A DNA stretch of 64,000 nucleotides, taken from contig NW_013657677.1 of the NCBI RefSeq assembly GCF_000142905.1, forward strand, positions 585,167 to 649,166. The letters run 5' to 3'. This stretch comes from Thecamonas trahens ATCC 50062 (taxonomy: Eukaryota > Apusozoa > Apusomonadida > Apusomonadidae). Below are positions 1 to 10,800 of the stretch, piece after piece (position 1 is the stretch's first letter; every line of letters begins with the position of its first letter). Under the pieces are notes generated by a model. That model was not told the DNA's origin. It did no database searches and was given only the letters and a program-made list of their open reading frames with translations. Position numbers and translations under genes: made by a program.

Positions 1-1160
1 AGCTCCTCGCGGCCGTGGTGGTGGACGTAGAACTTGATCTCGTCGGTGGCCAGAGCGCACGCCGCCAGCACCATCGGGAGCTTTGGGCCGAGAAGGCCCG
101 GCTCGCCCGCACACATCGAGTACAGCGAGGCCAGCGCCTGCCGCAGCCACTGCCGCCGCTCGCGGTGCGTCGCTCCGGCGGTCTGGGTAAACGTCGTCGA
201 CGTCTCGACCACAAACTTCTTCTGCTTGGTCAGGTTGATGGCCGAGCCGTTGAACGAGGCAAAGACCTGCTGGAACTCGTTGTGGATGACAACAAGCACG
301 TCGCGGTGGACAGGGAGCATCGAGACGTACGAAAGAGCCGTCTTGAGGAGGCCAAACAGGTTGGCCGACGCCAGCTCGTTCGGACAAAGGAGGGTGCCAA
401 ACAGGATCCACATGGTGTACTTTTCCATGTTGCGCGCCGCAGTGTAGATGGGCCCGTTGGCCGGCACCACCGCAGCCGCCCCGGCGTGTGACACAATCGA
501 GATGTCGCCGTCGTCGCGGAGCTGCGCTGTCGAGAGCAGCTTCATGTACGGCATCTGCAGCGTGGTCAGCGCCGAGCCGACCAGCGACGAGATCGACGCA
601 AACTCCTCGATGAGCCGCTCGCGCGGCTCAGAGTACTCCTGCAGGTACGTGCAAATGCCCGAGTAGTGCTCCTCCTCCTTGAGTTTCATCCGAAAGTACG
701 CACGGGCGTAAAAGCCGACCACAATCCGGCGCTCCGCAACCGACGCCACAAGCATCTGCAGCTGCGCGTACGCCACCATCAGATCGAGGTACTCGGTCAT
801 TTGGCGCGGGTTGATGCTCATGTCCAACGTCCGCGTCGACGTCGACATGTCCGCAAGCACCTTGTACGCCACCTCCTTGAACTCGAGGCACTCCTGGAAC
901 ACAAAGTAGTACTCCTGGAGCTCGGCCTCGTACTGCTGCGCGTTGCGGTCGACAAGGTCGTACCCGGGCATGCTCTCAAAGTTGGGCGGGACAGACGGAA
1001 AGTGCTTCTCGATCGCCGCGTGCATCTTCTTCAGCGCCGGCTCGCGCATGGCCTCGGGCGCACGGTCCGAGTTGAACGTCGTCTTGAGGTTGTACACCCT
1101 CGTCAGCATACCCTGCGCGTGCTCATTGAGCAGCACAAGCGCTTCCGCGTTACTCGACAT
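1..1160 (-). CDS. NCKAP1: NAP1/NCKAP1 (Hem family), SCAR/WAVE complex subunit, N-terminal part
   Basis: The reading frame is open from an ATG at 1158-1160 to the window edge, about 386 codons, so the C-terminal part lies outside. Matches to animal NAP1 recalled from memory include GMLTRVYNLK near the N-terminus (animal GMLTRLYNIK), an EKYTMWILFG segment where animals have EKWIIFG, and HRERRQWLR followed by PGLLGPK. Hem proteins are large alpha-helical scaffolds that pair with Sra1/PIR121 in the WAVE regulatory complex, which links Rac to Arp2/3-driven actin assembly under the plasma membrane. No intron is visible in this part. The 5' flank holds an AGCC tetranucleotide repeat and CT-rich sequence. 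The family call is firm; the symbol is by homology only. Confidence 0.93.
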   Translation of the reverse strand, partial: MSSNAEALVLLNEHAQGMLTRVYNLKTTFNSDRAPEAMREPALKKMHAAIEKHFPSVPPNFESMPGYDLVDRNAQQYEAELQEYYFVFQECLEFKEVAYKVLADMSTSTRTLDMSINPRQMTEYLDLMVAYAQLQMLVASVAERRIVVGFYARAYFRMKLKEEEHYSGICTYLQEYSEPRERLIEEFASISSLVGSALTTLQMPYMKLLSTAQLRDDGDISIVSHAGAAAVVPANGPIYTAARNMEKYTMWILFGTLLCPNELASANLFGLLKTALSYVSMLPVHRDVLVVIHNEFQQVFASFNGSAINLTKQKKFVVETSTTFTQTAGATHRERRQWLRQALASLYSMCAGEPGLLGPKLPMVLAACALATDEIKFYVHHHGREE

Positions 1161-1863
1161 GTCTATTCCCTCCATACCCTCGCTTGTTAGTGAACCATCT
1201 TCCGTTTTGCCCGAGCGAGTCCCTTTGCCCGAGCCAGCCAGCCAAGCCAGCCAGCCAGCCAGCCAGCCAGCCACTCTTGCCCCCCGCAGCGACCCTAGCC
1301 CCCGTCGCCCCCACGCTGCCACACCCTCTCATTTCCTCCTCCTCCTCCTCCTCCACCACCCCTCCTCCACCCTCTCTCCCCACCACTCCTTCCCCCCTCC
1401 CATCCCTCCTCGCTTGCCGCAAGGAACACCTTGTCGGAAGGTCATGGTGGTGCCTTCCTCGTTCAGGCGAAAAAATGGCAACGGCCCCAAGGTCGGCTTC
1501 CGAGCTGGGGGGAGTGGTCATGCATGGTACGGGGAAGAGTAGCTCGTCTGGCATGGCCTACACTGGGGGGGGGATACCATGAACTATAGCTATGTCCATC
1601 CCTATCCCCTCCCCGCCCAACACACTCGCTTCTCTCTCTCTTCGTCCTCCCTTTCCTCTCTTGCTCATGCTCTCCTCGTCGACGTACGAATCCAAGCGCG
1701 GAGAGACCGGTGGCGAGTCGCCCAACCACGAGGTCGGCCAGCGAGATCAGCAGCTGCGGGGGGAGTTGTATGATTTGGGTGCGACCAATGGCAAAAAAAT
1801 TGTAATTGGTGCACAACCGTCACCCACGACCACGTGCGCACATACGCATTCATTGCCACAGCC
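1161..1863. other. Intergenic region upstream of NAP1
   Basis: About 700 bp separate the NAP1 start from the 3' end of the giant coiled-coil gene. It holds an AGCC-type tetranucleotide run at about 1231-1273 and CT-rich stretches near 1330-1400 and 1620-1670. No ORF here looks like protein; the open frames come from low-complexity sequence. It presumably contains the NAP1 promoter, but I see no defined element. Confidence 0.5.
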
Positions 1864-4800
1864 TCACGGGGTAGCGTTGAGGCTCCTCGCCGCCGCCGCG
1901 CGCGGCTTCATCGCGCTTTTCACCCGCAGCATTGACTCGAGCTCGGTGACCTTGGCCTTGAGCGAGACCTGCTTCTCGCGGGCGGCCCGCGCGGCGGCGA
2001 TGACCGCCAGGCGCGACTCCTCGTTGGCCACCGAGCCTGACGAGGTCGAGAGCCGGCGGCCCTGCTGGAAGAGCTTGCGCTTGAGCGTTGAGTTTTCGGC
2101 GTCGAGTGCAACAACCTTGGCCTCGAGATCCTCGACCTCTACCAGCAGCTCGTCGTACATGGCGGCAGACTGCGCGCGCTCGTTCTCGAGCGCGGCGCGT
2201 TCCTTCCGGCCGGTCACGTGGATCTTCTGCTTGACGGCGAGGAAGCCGGCCTCGATTTCCTTGGCTAGCGCAAGCTCCAACTCGTACTCGGCCTCCTTGG
2301 CTGCCAGCTCGTCGCGGAGCGCGGCCAGCGCCGCCTGCAGCTCGGCGTTGTCCGGATCCTCCGCCGCCGCTGCCTCGAGTTCCTCCAGCCGCGACTCCAT
2401 GACCGCAATGGCCTTGCGGTGCTCGGCCGAGGCCTTGAACGACGCCAGCTCGTTCTGTGCTGCATACAGCGAGTGCGCCAGCTGCGCCTTGTCTTCTTCC
2501 GCCGCCGCCGCTTCCTCCTCCATCATCTGCTTCTCGTGCTGCAGCCGCCGGGTCGCATCCATCTCGTCAAGGAGCAGGGCCGAGACGGCCGAGACCACCT
2601 CACCGCTTGCGTTCTGGTTGCTCACCTGCACTTCTTCCAGCCGCGCCAGCCGGCGGACCCGGGACTTGAGCGAGCCAACCAGCTGCTGCAGCTCATCCGG
2701 CCCGAGCGCCTCCTCCTCCTTGCTCACCACCCGCAGCGACTCGGATGCGATGCTGGCCTTGGTCTCTGCCTCGATCTCCTGCAGCAGCGCCGTCTCGGTC
2801 TGGGCCCGCTTCAACTCGCGCTGCAGTGCCGCCTTGGCGTTCTTCACCGTCCGCATGAGGCCCGGCGAGACCGTGCCGTCGAGCCGGACGCTCGACTGCG
2901 CTTTGGCAAGCTGCTGCGACGCCTGGAGCAGCGCAGTGGCGTTGGCCGCTCGCCGCTGCGCGTGGTAAACGCGCACGCTCTCGAGCTTGGCGCCTAGCAC
3001 GGCGGGATGCTCTGACGGGAGGCCTTCAAACACTGCGTCCACCTCCTCCACCGCTGATTCGACGCTGTGACCTGGCTCGTGCGCAAGCCCCCGCAGCCGC
3101 CGCCGCAGCATCATCGCCGCGGGCTCGACCTCGTCCACGGTCGCCGCGCTCACGGTGAGCGGAACTAGCTGACCGTCGCCGCTCCGCACCGCAACGACGT
3201 TGTCTTCCACGTCCGAGTGGTCGTCCGCGTCGTGACCCTGCCCGAGATCCTCGGCCTCGATCTCGGATCGGAGCACAGCTTGCAGGTGCGCAAGCAAGTC
3301 AAGCCGCTCCGCCGCAGCCGCATCGTGCTCGCGGATCACCTCGCGGACAGCAGCCGCGCCCTCGTCGCCTGCCGCCTCGAGCCCGGCCATCACACTGTGA
3401 GCCTGTTCCGACACGTGCTTGCACACACTGTTGGCCTCGTGCATCGCCTCGGTCTGCCGGCTTGTCTCGGCCTCGGTTACCTCGGGAGGCACGCCGAGGA
3501 GAGTCCGCGCAAGCCGCAGCCCGCGCTCGCCGCCGCCCACAGCATGCACCTTGTCGAGCACGCGGGAGACCCGTGCGCTATCGGCGCGGCTTCGCGCGAG
3601 TTGGTATGCCCACCGCCGCACGTACGCTTGCGGCGCCAGCGCGCGTTGGCCGGAAACAAGGTGGCGCAGCATTGCAACTACCTGTCGCCCGCCCTCGGTC
3701 TGTCCAGCCTTGGCCTCCACCTCATCGAGCGCATCGATTGCCTGTGCGGGTGTCGGCGAGTTGGACAGCGCTTCCGCGACGACCCTGGCTGCCACCAGGC
3801 TTTCAGCCACCGCCTTCGCCCCACCCGCTGGCACCAGCAGCGTTGTATCTGCCACATCCAAGCTCTCGCCGACGCTAGACTCGACCTCTGCCAACCGACC
3901 CAGCACCTCGGCTTGGCTTTCTAGCAGCCGGATCGTCGACGCCAGCGCAGCCTCGAACGGCACAGGCAGCAGCGGCTCGCGGAGCCAGGAGGTGACGCCG
4001 TGAGCCTTGCGACAGAGCTCGGTCTCGGTCTTGTTGACCGCCACATCGTTGTTGGCCACGCCGTCAGCGTTGCTCACTGCTACCCGCAGCTCATCGAGCA
4101 TGCCCACCCGCGACCTTCCGGCGTCAACAGCCTCGGCCGCATACCACCGAAGCATGGCCGCAAGGTCATCGACCGCGTCAAGCGCCGCATCGCGCTCGCC
4201 CAACAGCGCAAGGCAGCGCGCCCGACTAGTGTCAAGCCCCGATTCGCTCGTTCGCAGCGCTTCCGAGAGGCTCGCAATAGCCTCCGTGCTCCGTGCCAGG
4301 CCGGCCTCCAGCGTCGCAAACGTGTCAGCCACGCTCGTGCCGGACTTGCTCAGCCGCCGCGCGTCGGCCACAGCGGCGCTCGAGCTCTCGGGTCGGCTAG
4401 ATACCTCAAACAGTGCCGAAGATCCCGCGGCGCGCGCCTCGTCGAGGCCAGCATTCGCCAATGCAGCATTGAGGTCGGCCAAAGCGCTGCTCGCCTGCTC
4501 CGCTAGCGTGCTGTCAAGCATGGCCAACGCATCTTGAGTAGCCTGTAGCACTTGGTTCGTCTCGTCCAACGTCTTCCGGGATTGGTTCAGCTGACTCTGT
4601 TCTTCATCAAGCTCGCGTCTGGTGTTGAGCAGTGACTGCGAGGTTGTCTGGGTCCGGACCTCGAGCTCCGCAAGTGCTGCCTTGCTCGCCGCCAGCTCGT
4701 CGCGCAGCGTCTTGACCATGTCGATCGATGTGGCGTGCGCAGCCTGCCGCCATTCGGCGGCAGCCTCCATGCCGGCCTCCAGCTCGGCACCCTTGAGCCG

Positions 4801-7800
4801 AGCCACGGCGTGCTCGACCGCCGACGCCCGCGCCACCAGCCCATGATCATGGGCCCGCGCCACCTCCTCGGCCTCGAGCACAATCCGCCGGGTCTCGGCC
4901 AAGTCGGCTCGACCGCTCGATTCACAAGCAGCCAGCGCCTCGCGCAGCGCAGCCACGCGGGCCCGAGTCTCGGCCGCATCTGGCGCTGGCACACCCATCT
5001 TCACAGCAACCTCGGCAGGCACCATCGCAGCACGGTGTTCGGCAAGCATGTCCGAGAGCACGTCGGCAGCAACGTCGTTGCTCGCATCGAGGCTCGCCAG
5101 CGAAGCAGCCTTGGCCTCGCGCGCACCCTCGAGCTTGGCCATCAGCTTGGCCTGCTGCGCAGGCTTAGTCACCTCGAGCAGCTGGCGCGAGAGCGCCGCA
5201 ATTTCGGCGTCGGCCGCCCGTGCCACCTCAGCAGATGTTGCCTCGAACTCGCCCTGAACTCGCTGGCTCGCCGCAGTCAGGAGAGCACCCAGATCCGAGA
5301 GCGGCGCACCGCTCGCCGCCGCCCACACTCCGGCTTCAGCCTTGGCCCGCGCCAAAAACTCGATCTTGGCCACAAGCACGCTGTCGCGTTCGGCGCCAGC
5401 TGCCTCGGCTGCTCGGCTGAGCTCAGCACACACCTGAGCCTGCACCGGCCCGGCGCCAGCCTGTGCCGCATGCGTCGCAATGTCAGCGAGCATGGCACTC
5501 GTCGAAAGCGCGTTAGCCTCTCGCAGCGCCTCGTAGTGGTCCCCTAGCACGCCAAGGACGTCGTCAAGCGAAGCCGCGGGGAGCGCAGGAGCGGGGGCAG
5601 CGACGACAGACGCCGGCGCAAGAGTCGCCACAAGCGGGGTGTCATCATCAGGCTGGGTGTGGTTCTCTTGCGCCTGAGCCTGCGGCTGTGCCCGAGTCCG
5701 GGCCTGCCACGGCGCTTCCGCTGCCATGTCCTCAAACCGGGGACCGGCGGTCGGCGCGACACCCGACGCAGACGTCATTTCGGTCAGCAGCGCGTCGAGC
5801 GACGAGGCCTGCGCCTTGAGGTCAGCCTCGTGGAGCGCAGAGAGCCGCGAGACCTGGGCTGCGAGCTGGGTCCGCGACTCCCGGAGCTCGCGCGCGTCGG
5901 CGGCTAGCACCGCACGCTCCTTGGTGGCCAGCGCGAGCTGGTCCACCAACGACGCGATGCGGGCATCCTGCTCAATGGCGTGCTCGTCGGCGAGCGCCAC
6001 CATCTGATGCAGCGCGCGCTGCGTCTCGGCAAACATCCTCCGCGATTCGTTGAGGTTGGGCGATGGCTGCACAGTTTTGAGCTCGTCGAGCCGCTCACGA
6101 ACAGCGGCCAGGTGCGCAGAGTGGATCGAGTTGCTGCGGGTCTGGCGCTGGCGAAGATGCGCCACTGTCCGCGCTGCCGCCGGACCGTCGCTCTGCGAGC
6201 CGGGCATGGCCCGGAGCAGGGCCTCGGTCTCGCGCGACGCCGACCGCTCGCGCTGCGCCACCCGTCGAACGACCGAGTCGGCGGCTACTCGCTCCGCGTC
6301 GTCCTGTGCCGCCTCGGCCTCCATCATAAACTCGAGCAACCGACCAAGCTGTCCGTCGGCGGCAGTCCTGCCGGTCTCGGCGGCGCGGTGCCAGACATTC
6401 GCTTCGCGCTGAAGGTCATCAACCCGCTGGGTAAGGACCTTGGCCCGGGCCGAGCCCGGCTCGGCCACAGCCAGTTCGGCCTGAACGCCGGCCAGCGTCG
6501 CGGTCATGCCTGTCGTGTATGCCTCGGCCTTGGCGGCGTAGATGTCGGCGAGGCGGCCGCGCGCCTCACGGAGAGCACGTGCTGCCTGGGTGGGCGGCAC
6601 GCCCTGCGCATCGACAATGGCGCGCCGGACAATAACATGGGCGGCGTGGACCGCATCGTGGATGATTGCCTTGTCCTCGAGCGCGGCCTCTACAGCGCGC
6701 GCTTCACCGTCAGATCCAGCATCGGCAAGCCGGGCCTCGAGAACCGACTTTTCCGCCTTGTGTGCGAGTGCCAGCCTCGCCATCCGTGCGTCGGCATCGG
6801 CAAGCGCCTGGGCAAGACTTGCGCCAATGGTGTAGGCAAAGTAGTCAGGCTCGGTACCATTTGGCGACGGCGCGTCTCCGTCGTCGTCAGCCATGCTCCG
6901 CAGCTGCGCCGTGGTGAGTGCGTGCAGTCGGTGGAGCTGGAATTGCGACTCGTTGGCCTCGTGGCGGACCCGCGAGAGCTCGTCCTGGACTTCGCCGAGC
7001 TGACCGGCGAGCTCTTCGGTGGCGTCGGCGGCAAGCGCCACGCCGCGCGGTGAGCGAGAGGCGGACGGACCAGCGGCGAGCTGCAGCTTGAGCATGTCGA
7101 GATTGCGCGCGCCGCGGTCCATGGCGGCCTCGCGAGCTGCACGGAGCTTGTTGGCAATGTGCGAGACCTTGGCAGACGTGGCCTTTTGCGAGGCCGAGAG
7201 CTCGGCGGCGAGCTGATCATGACCGGCGTCGTGGATGCGATCGAGCTCGGCCTCATACCGCTCCGAGAGCTCCTCGACGGCGTGGAGGACGCTGCGGACG
7301 CTCGCGCTATCGAGGCGCGTCTTGGTGAGCGAGTCGCGGAGCTTGCGGGCTTCGCCGCCCACGTCGGTGGCGGCGTCACGAAGCGCCGACGCCAGACTCC
7401 GCGTGTACTGCGGGAGCGGCGAGGACTGGGCGACGGCGGCGGTGCAGGACGATGCTAAGAGAGCCTCGGCGGCGGCAGCGCAACGCTGATGGGCGTGGTG
7501 GAGAGCATCGATCTCGGCCACGGACCGCGCCTTGGCCTCGGCCATGGCAGCCAGCAGCTGGCCCTGTCGGCGCTCGGATAGCTTCTTGGTCTCCAGCTCG
7601 GCCATGATGCCCGTGAGCTTGGATTGGAGCTGGGTGCGAAGATCGAGCTCGGACCGCTCTGTGGCGGCGGCAGACTCGGCGAGGAGTTTGGCAGTGGCGG
7701 CTTGGACAGCGTCGGCGCGGGCAAGGACGTTGGCGACCGACGCCGACTCGATGAGCGCAACATGGGTGTGGAGCTCGTCGAGTCGCTCAAAGTGAGCATG

Positions 7801-10800
7801 CGAGGCCCGGGTCTTGAGCGCGGCAATCTCGGCCATTGTGGCATCAAAGAGCTGCGGGTCGTCGATGGTCTTGAGTCGTGCCTGGTGGTCCGCCAGCGCG
7901 GCGGCTGCCAGCTGGGTTGCAGTCTCGTCGGCTTCGCTCGCCCGAGCAACGTGCTCGGCGCGAAAGTCGGCAATGACAGCCTCGACAGCAGCTTCAGAGG
8001 TTGGGGCAGCGTCGGTGAGGGCGGCAGCGAGGCGGTCAAGAAGTGCAAGCTTGGCAGCAGCAGCGGAGCGCGAGGCCGCAGCGGTAGCCTCGGCGCGCGA
8101 CGTAGCGAGTGAGGTCTCCAGCCGGATGCGGGCCTTGACACCCTTGGACGTCGCGCCGGAGAGTTGCTGGAGCATGGCTGCAACAGCGTCGTTGGCGGTC
8201 TCCTTGGCAGCGGTGGCTTGGGAGAGCGCGGCAGCGTTGACTGAGGCACGGGCGGCGTCAACGTTGGCGAGGGCGCGGTCGAGCGGCGAGCCGGTAGCGG
8301 CCAGCTCGGCCGCAACGCGCGCAATAAAGTTGGCGACGGCGTTTCCTGCCGCAACATTGGCCTCGGCTTGAGCGCGAAGGGCATCAAGCTGGGCGTCAGC
8401 GTCGGCTTCGGCGTGGAGCGCAGCCTGGGCCGACTCAAACGAGACGGCATCAAACGAGGCCGAGCGATTGAGGGCCGAGGCCGAGTCGTTGAGGGTGTTC
8501 TCGAGGGCACCCGCGGCGGCCCGGAGTGCGGCAATCTTGACATCGAGCAAGGCCGAGGAGGCCGAGAGCTGGGCAGCGCGCGCAGCGGTAGTCTCAGCCT
8601 CAGCCTCGGCAACAACCGCAAAGGCTGGCTCGAGATCCGGAACCGAAACGAGGGCCTCAAACTCGGCAAGCGACAAAGTGTATTCGTCCCAGCTTGCGCG
8701 CACAGACGAGGTCTCGGACGGCGATGCCGCCACCGATGAGAGGAGGGCGAGTAGGTCGGCTTCGCGAGCTTGCAGCGTCTTGAACGCTGAGACCTGCTCG
8801 GCGAGCAAAAGCCCTTGCATCATGGACATGTGCTCCAGCAGCCGGGCGGCATCTTGCCTTGAAGCGAGGAGCGCGTCGCGGCCATCAGCGGACGACGCCC
8901 TGGCAGCCTCGATCCGGGCGGCGAGCGCGGCGATGCGGTCTTCGGTGGCGGCATGGGTGCTGTCATGGGTGGCAGCAACAGAGGCCAGTGCATTGGAGAG
9001 TGCGGTTTCGAGCACGGCCTGCCGCTCGGCGCCCAGGCGGGCCAGCTTGCCGAGGAGCTCCGACTGGGCAACAAGCGTGTCGCGGACGTCTGTCTCTTCT
9101 GGGAGCGAGTCCTGGAGAGACCGAAAGGCGTCCAGGGCGGCTTGATACTCGGCATCAAGCTCGTCAAGCGACTCCTGGACTGCCGGCGGCTCGTGCGCGG
9201 CAAGGGTGGACGAGAGTGCCAGCGAGGATGCCGCGACGGTAGTGGCATCGCTGTCTGCTACTGTGAGGGCATCGAGAGCGGCATGAGTCGAGGCGGCATC
9301 GAGAGTCAGCTGCGCAGCCACGTCCGATGCTTTGGAGATGGCGGCGGTGAGCAAGGCAGACGAGGCGGAGGAGCGCGACGTGGTGAGCGAGGTGGCAGCG
9401 GCCTGGTTGGCAACGACGGCAGATAGCGATGACCGGAGGTCATCAAGTGCCTTTTCGGCAGCCTCTTTGCCCTCGAGAAGGGAGGCTTCCTGGGCAAGGC
9501 CCACGTTGAGGTGTTCGGTGAGCTGGCCGACCTGGGCGTCTGCTTCGCGGCGGGCGGCGTCGACGAGCTCGAGGCGCGAGGTGAGGCTGTCGATCGAGGT
9601 CGACTGCGCGACAACCGACGAGGAGAGGCGGGCAAGGAGGTCCTCGAGCTGATGAGCCTGGATCTGGATCTGCTGGATGACGTGCTCGCGGCGCCACTGG
9701 ACAAGACGCAGCCTGTCAAGCACGTCTGCGCCCTCGGATGGCGTCGACGCATTGGAGCCGAGCTGTGGCGTTGACGATGCCGAGAGCGAGTCGGCAAGCG
9801 GCGCGTCCAGCGTGCGGAGCAGATCGCCAAGGGTGGCGAGGTGGGAAGCGAGCGTGTTGTCATGGGCTAGCATCTCGCCGGTGAGAGCCTTTTCTAGCGA
9901 GGTGAGGCGGACTTGGGCGGCGACAACGTCGGAGCGGGTAGCAGCCATGGCATCTTCGAGCTCATCGTTGGCTGCCTGGACCTGACGGAGGCGAGCACGG
10001 AGGCCCGACGCCTTCTTGTTGGCCTTGAGCAACTCGGCGTTTTCAGCCTGCAGAAGCTCGAGTCGCGAATTGAGAGCCTGGAGGTGCGTGACGCCGATTT
10101 CATGACGAGGCGTCGGCGATGGAGACCGCGGTGGCGTCGGCGGCGCCGAGACGGGCTGGCTAGAACGCGACAAAAGCTCGGCCTCGGCCATTGTGCGGAG
10201 GAGCTCTGCGGCACGCGTGGCACGAGTTTGGGCGGCGAGTGCGTCACGAGTCTCGGCAAGCTCTGCCGCGAGACCAGTTGTAGTCGCCTCGAGCTCCTCA
10301 ACTCGAGAGCATGCTGCGGCATGGCGGGCCTTGTACTCGTCCAGTTCGGCACGGGTCGAGGCTAGATCCTGAGTGAGCGTCGCCGAGTGGACTACCTCGT
10401 CCGAGAGCGAGGCGGCGGTCTTCTGCAGCTTGACCTCGAGATCTTGCTCGCGGGCGGCGAGGTGCTTGGCAAGCGAGTCGGCGTAAGCTGGTTCAGCGAT
10501 GGCGGCAGCGGCCTCGACCTGGGCAGCGTATCCGATGTTGCCGGTGGGGGCGGGTGCGTTGAGCGATTCAGCGTCGGCGAGCGCGGCCGCTAGCGCGGGG
10601 CGTGGGGTCGGGAGCTCGGAACGAACAAATGCGATGGCGGCGGAAGCAGCAGAGCAGACGTCTGCGTTGTGGTTCGCAGCATGGCATGCATCGTAGACCG
10701 CGAGGTCAGCGAGGCCAAGCGGGAGGCCACCGGAAGCGCTGGAGCCGGCCACGAGCGCGACAGCACGATCGACAGACGGGCAGGCAGCGGTAGCAAGGGC

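Noticed and set aside
1592-2968. 458-codon plus-strand ORF over the coiled-coil 3' end
   Set aside because: Ser/Ala-rich shadow of the coiled-coil frame; it starts in CT-rich intergenic sequence.
2419-10365. Many plus-strand ORFs of 60-460 codons opposite the giant coiled-coil gene
   Set aside because: High GC and RNY-type codon use leave the opposite strand open; their compositions are Arg/Ser/Ala-rich with no domain similarity.
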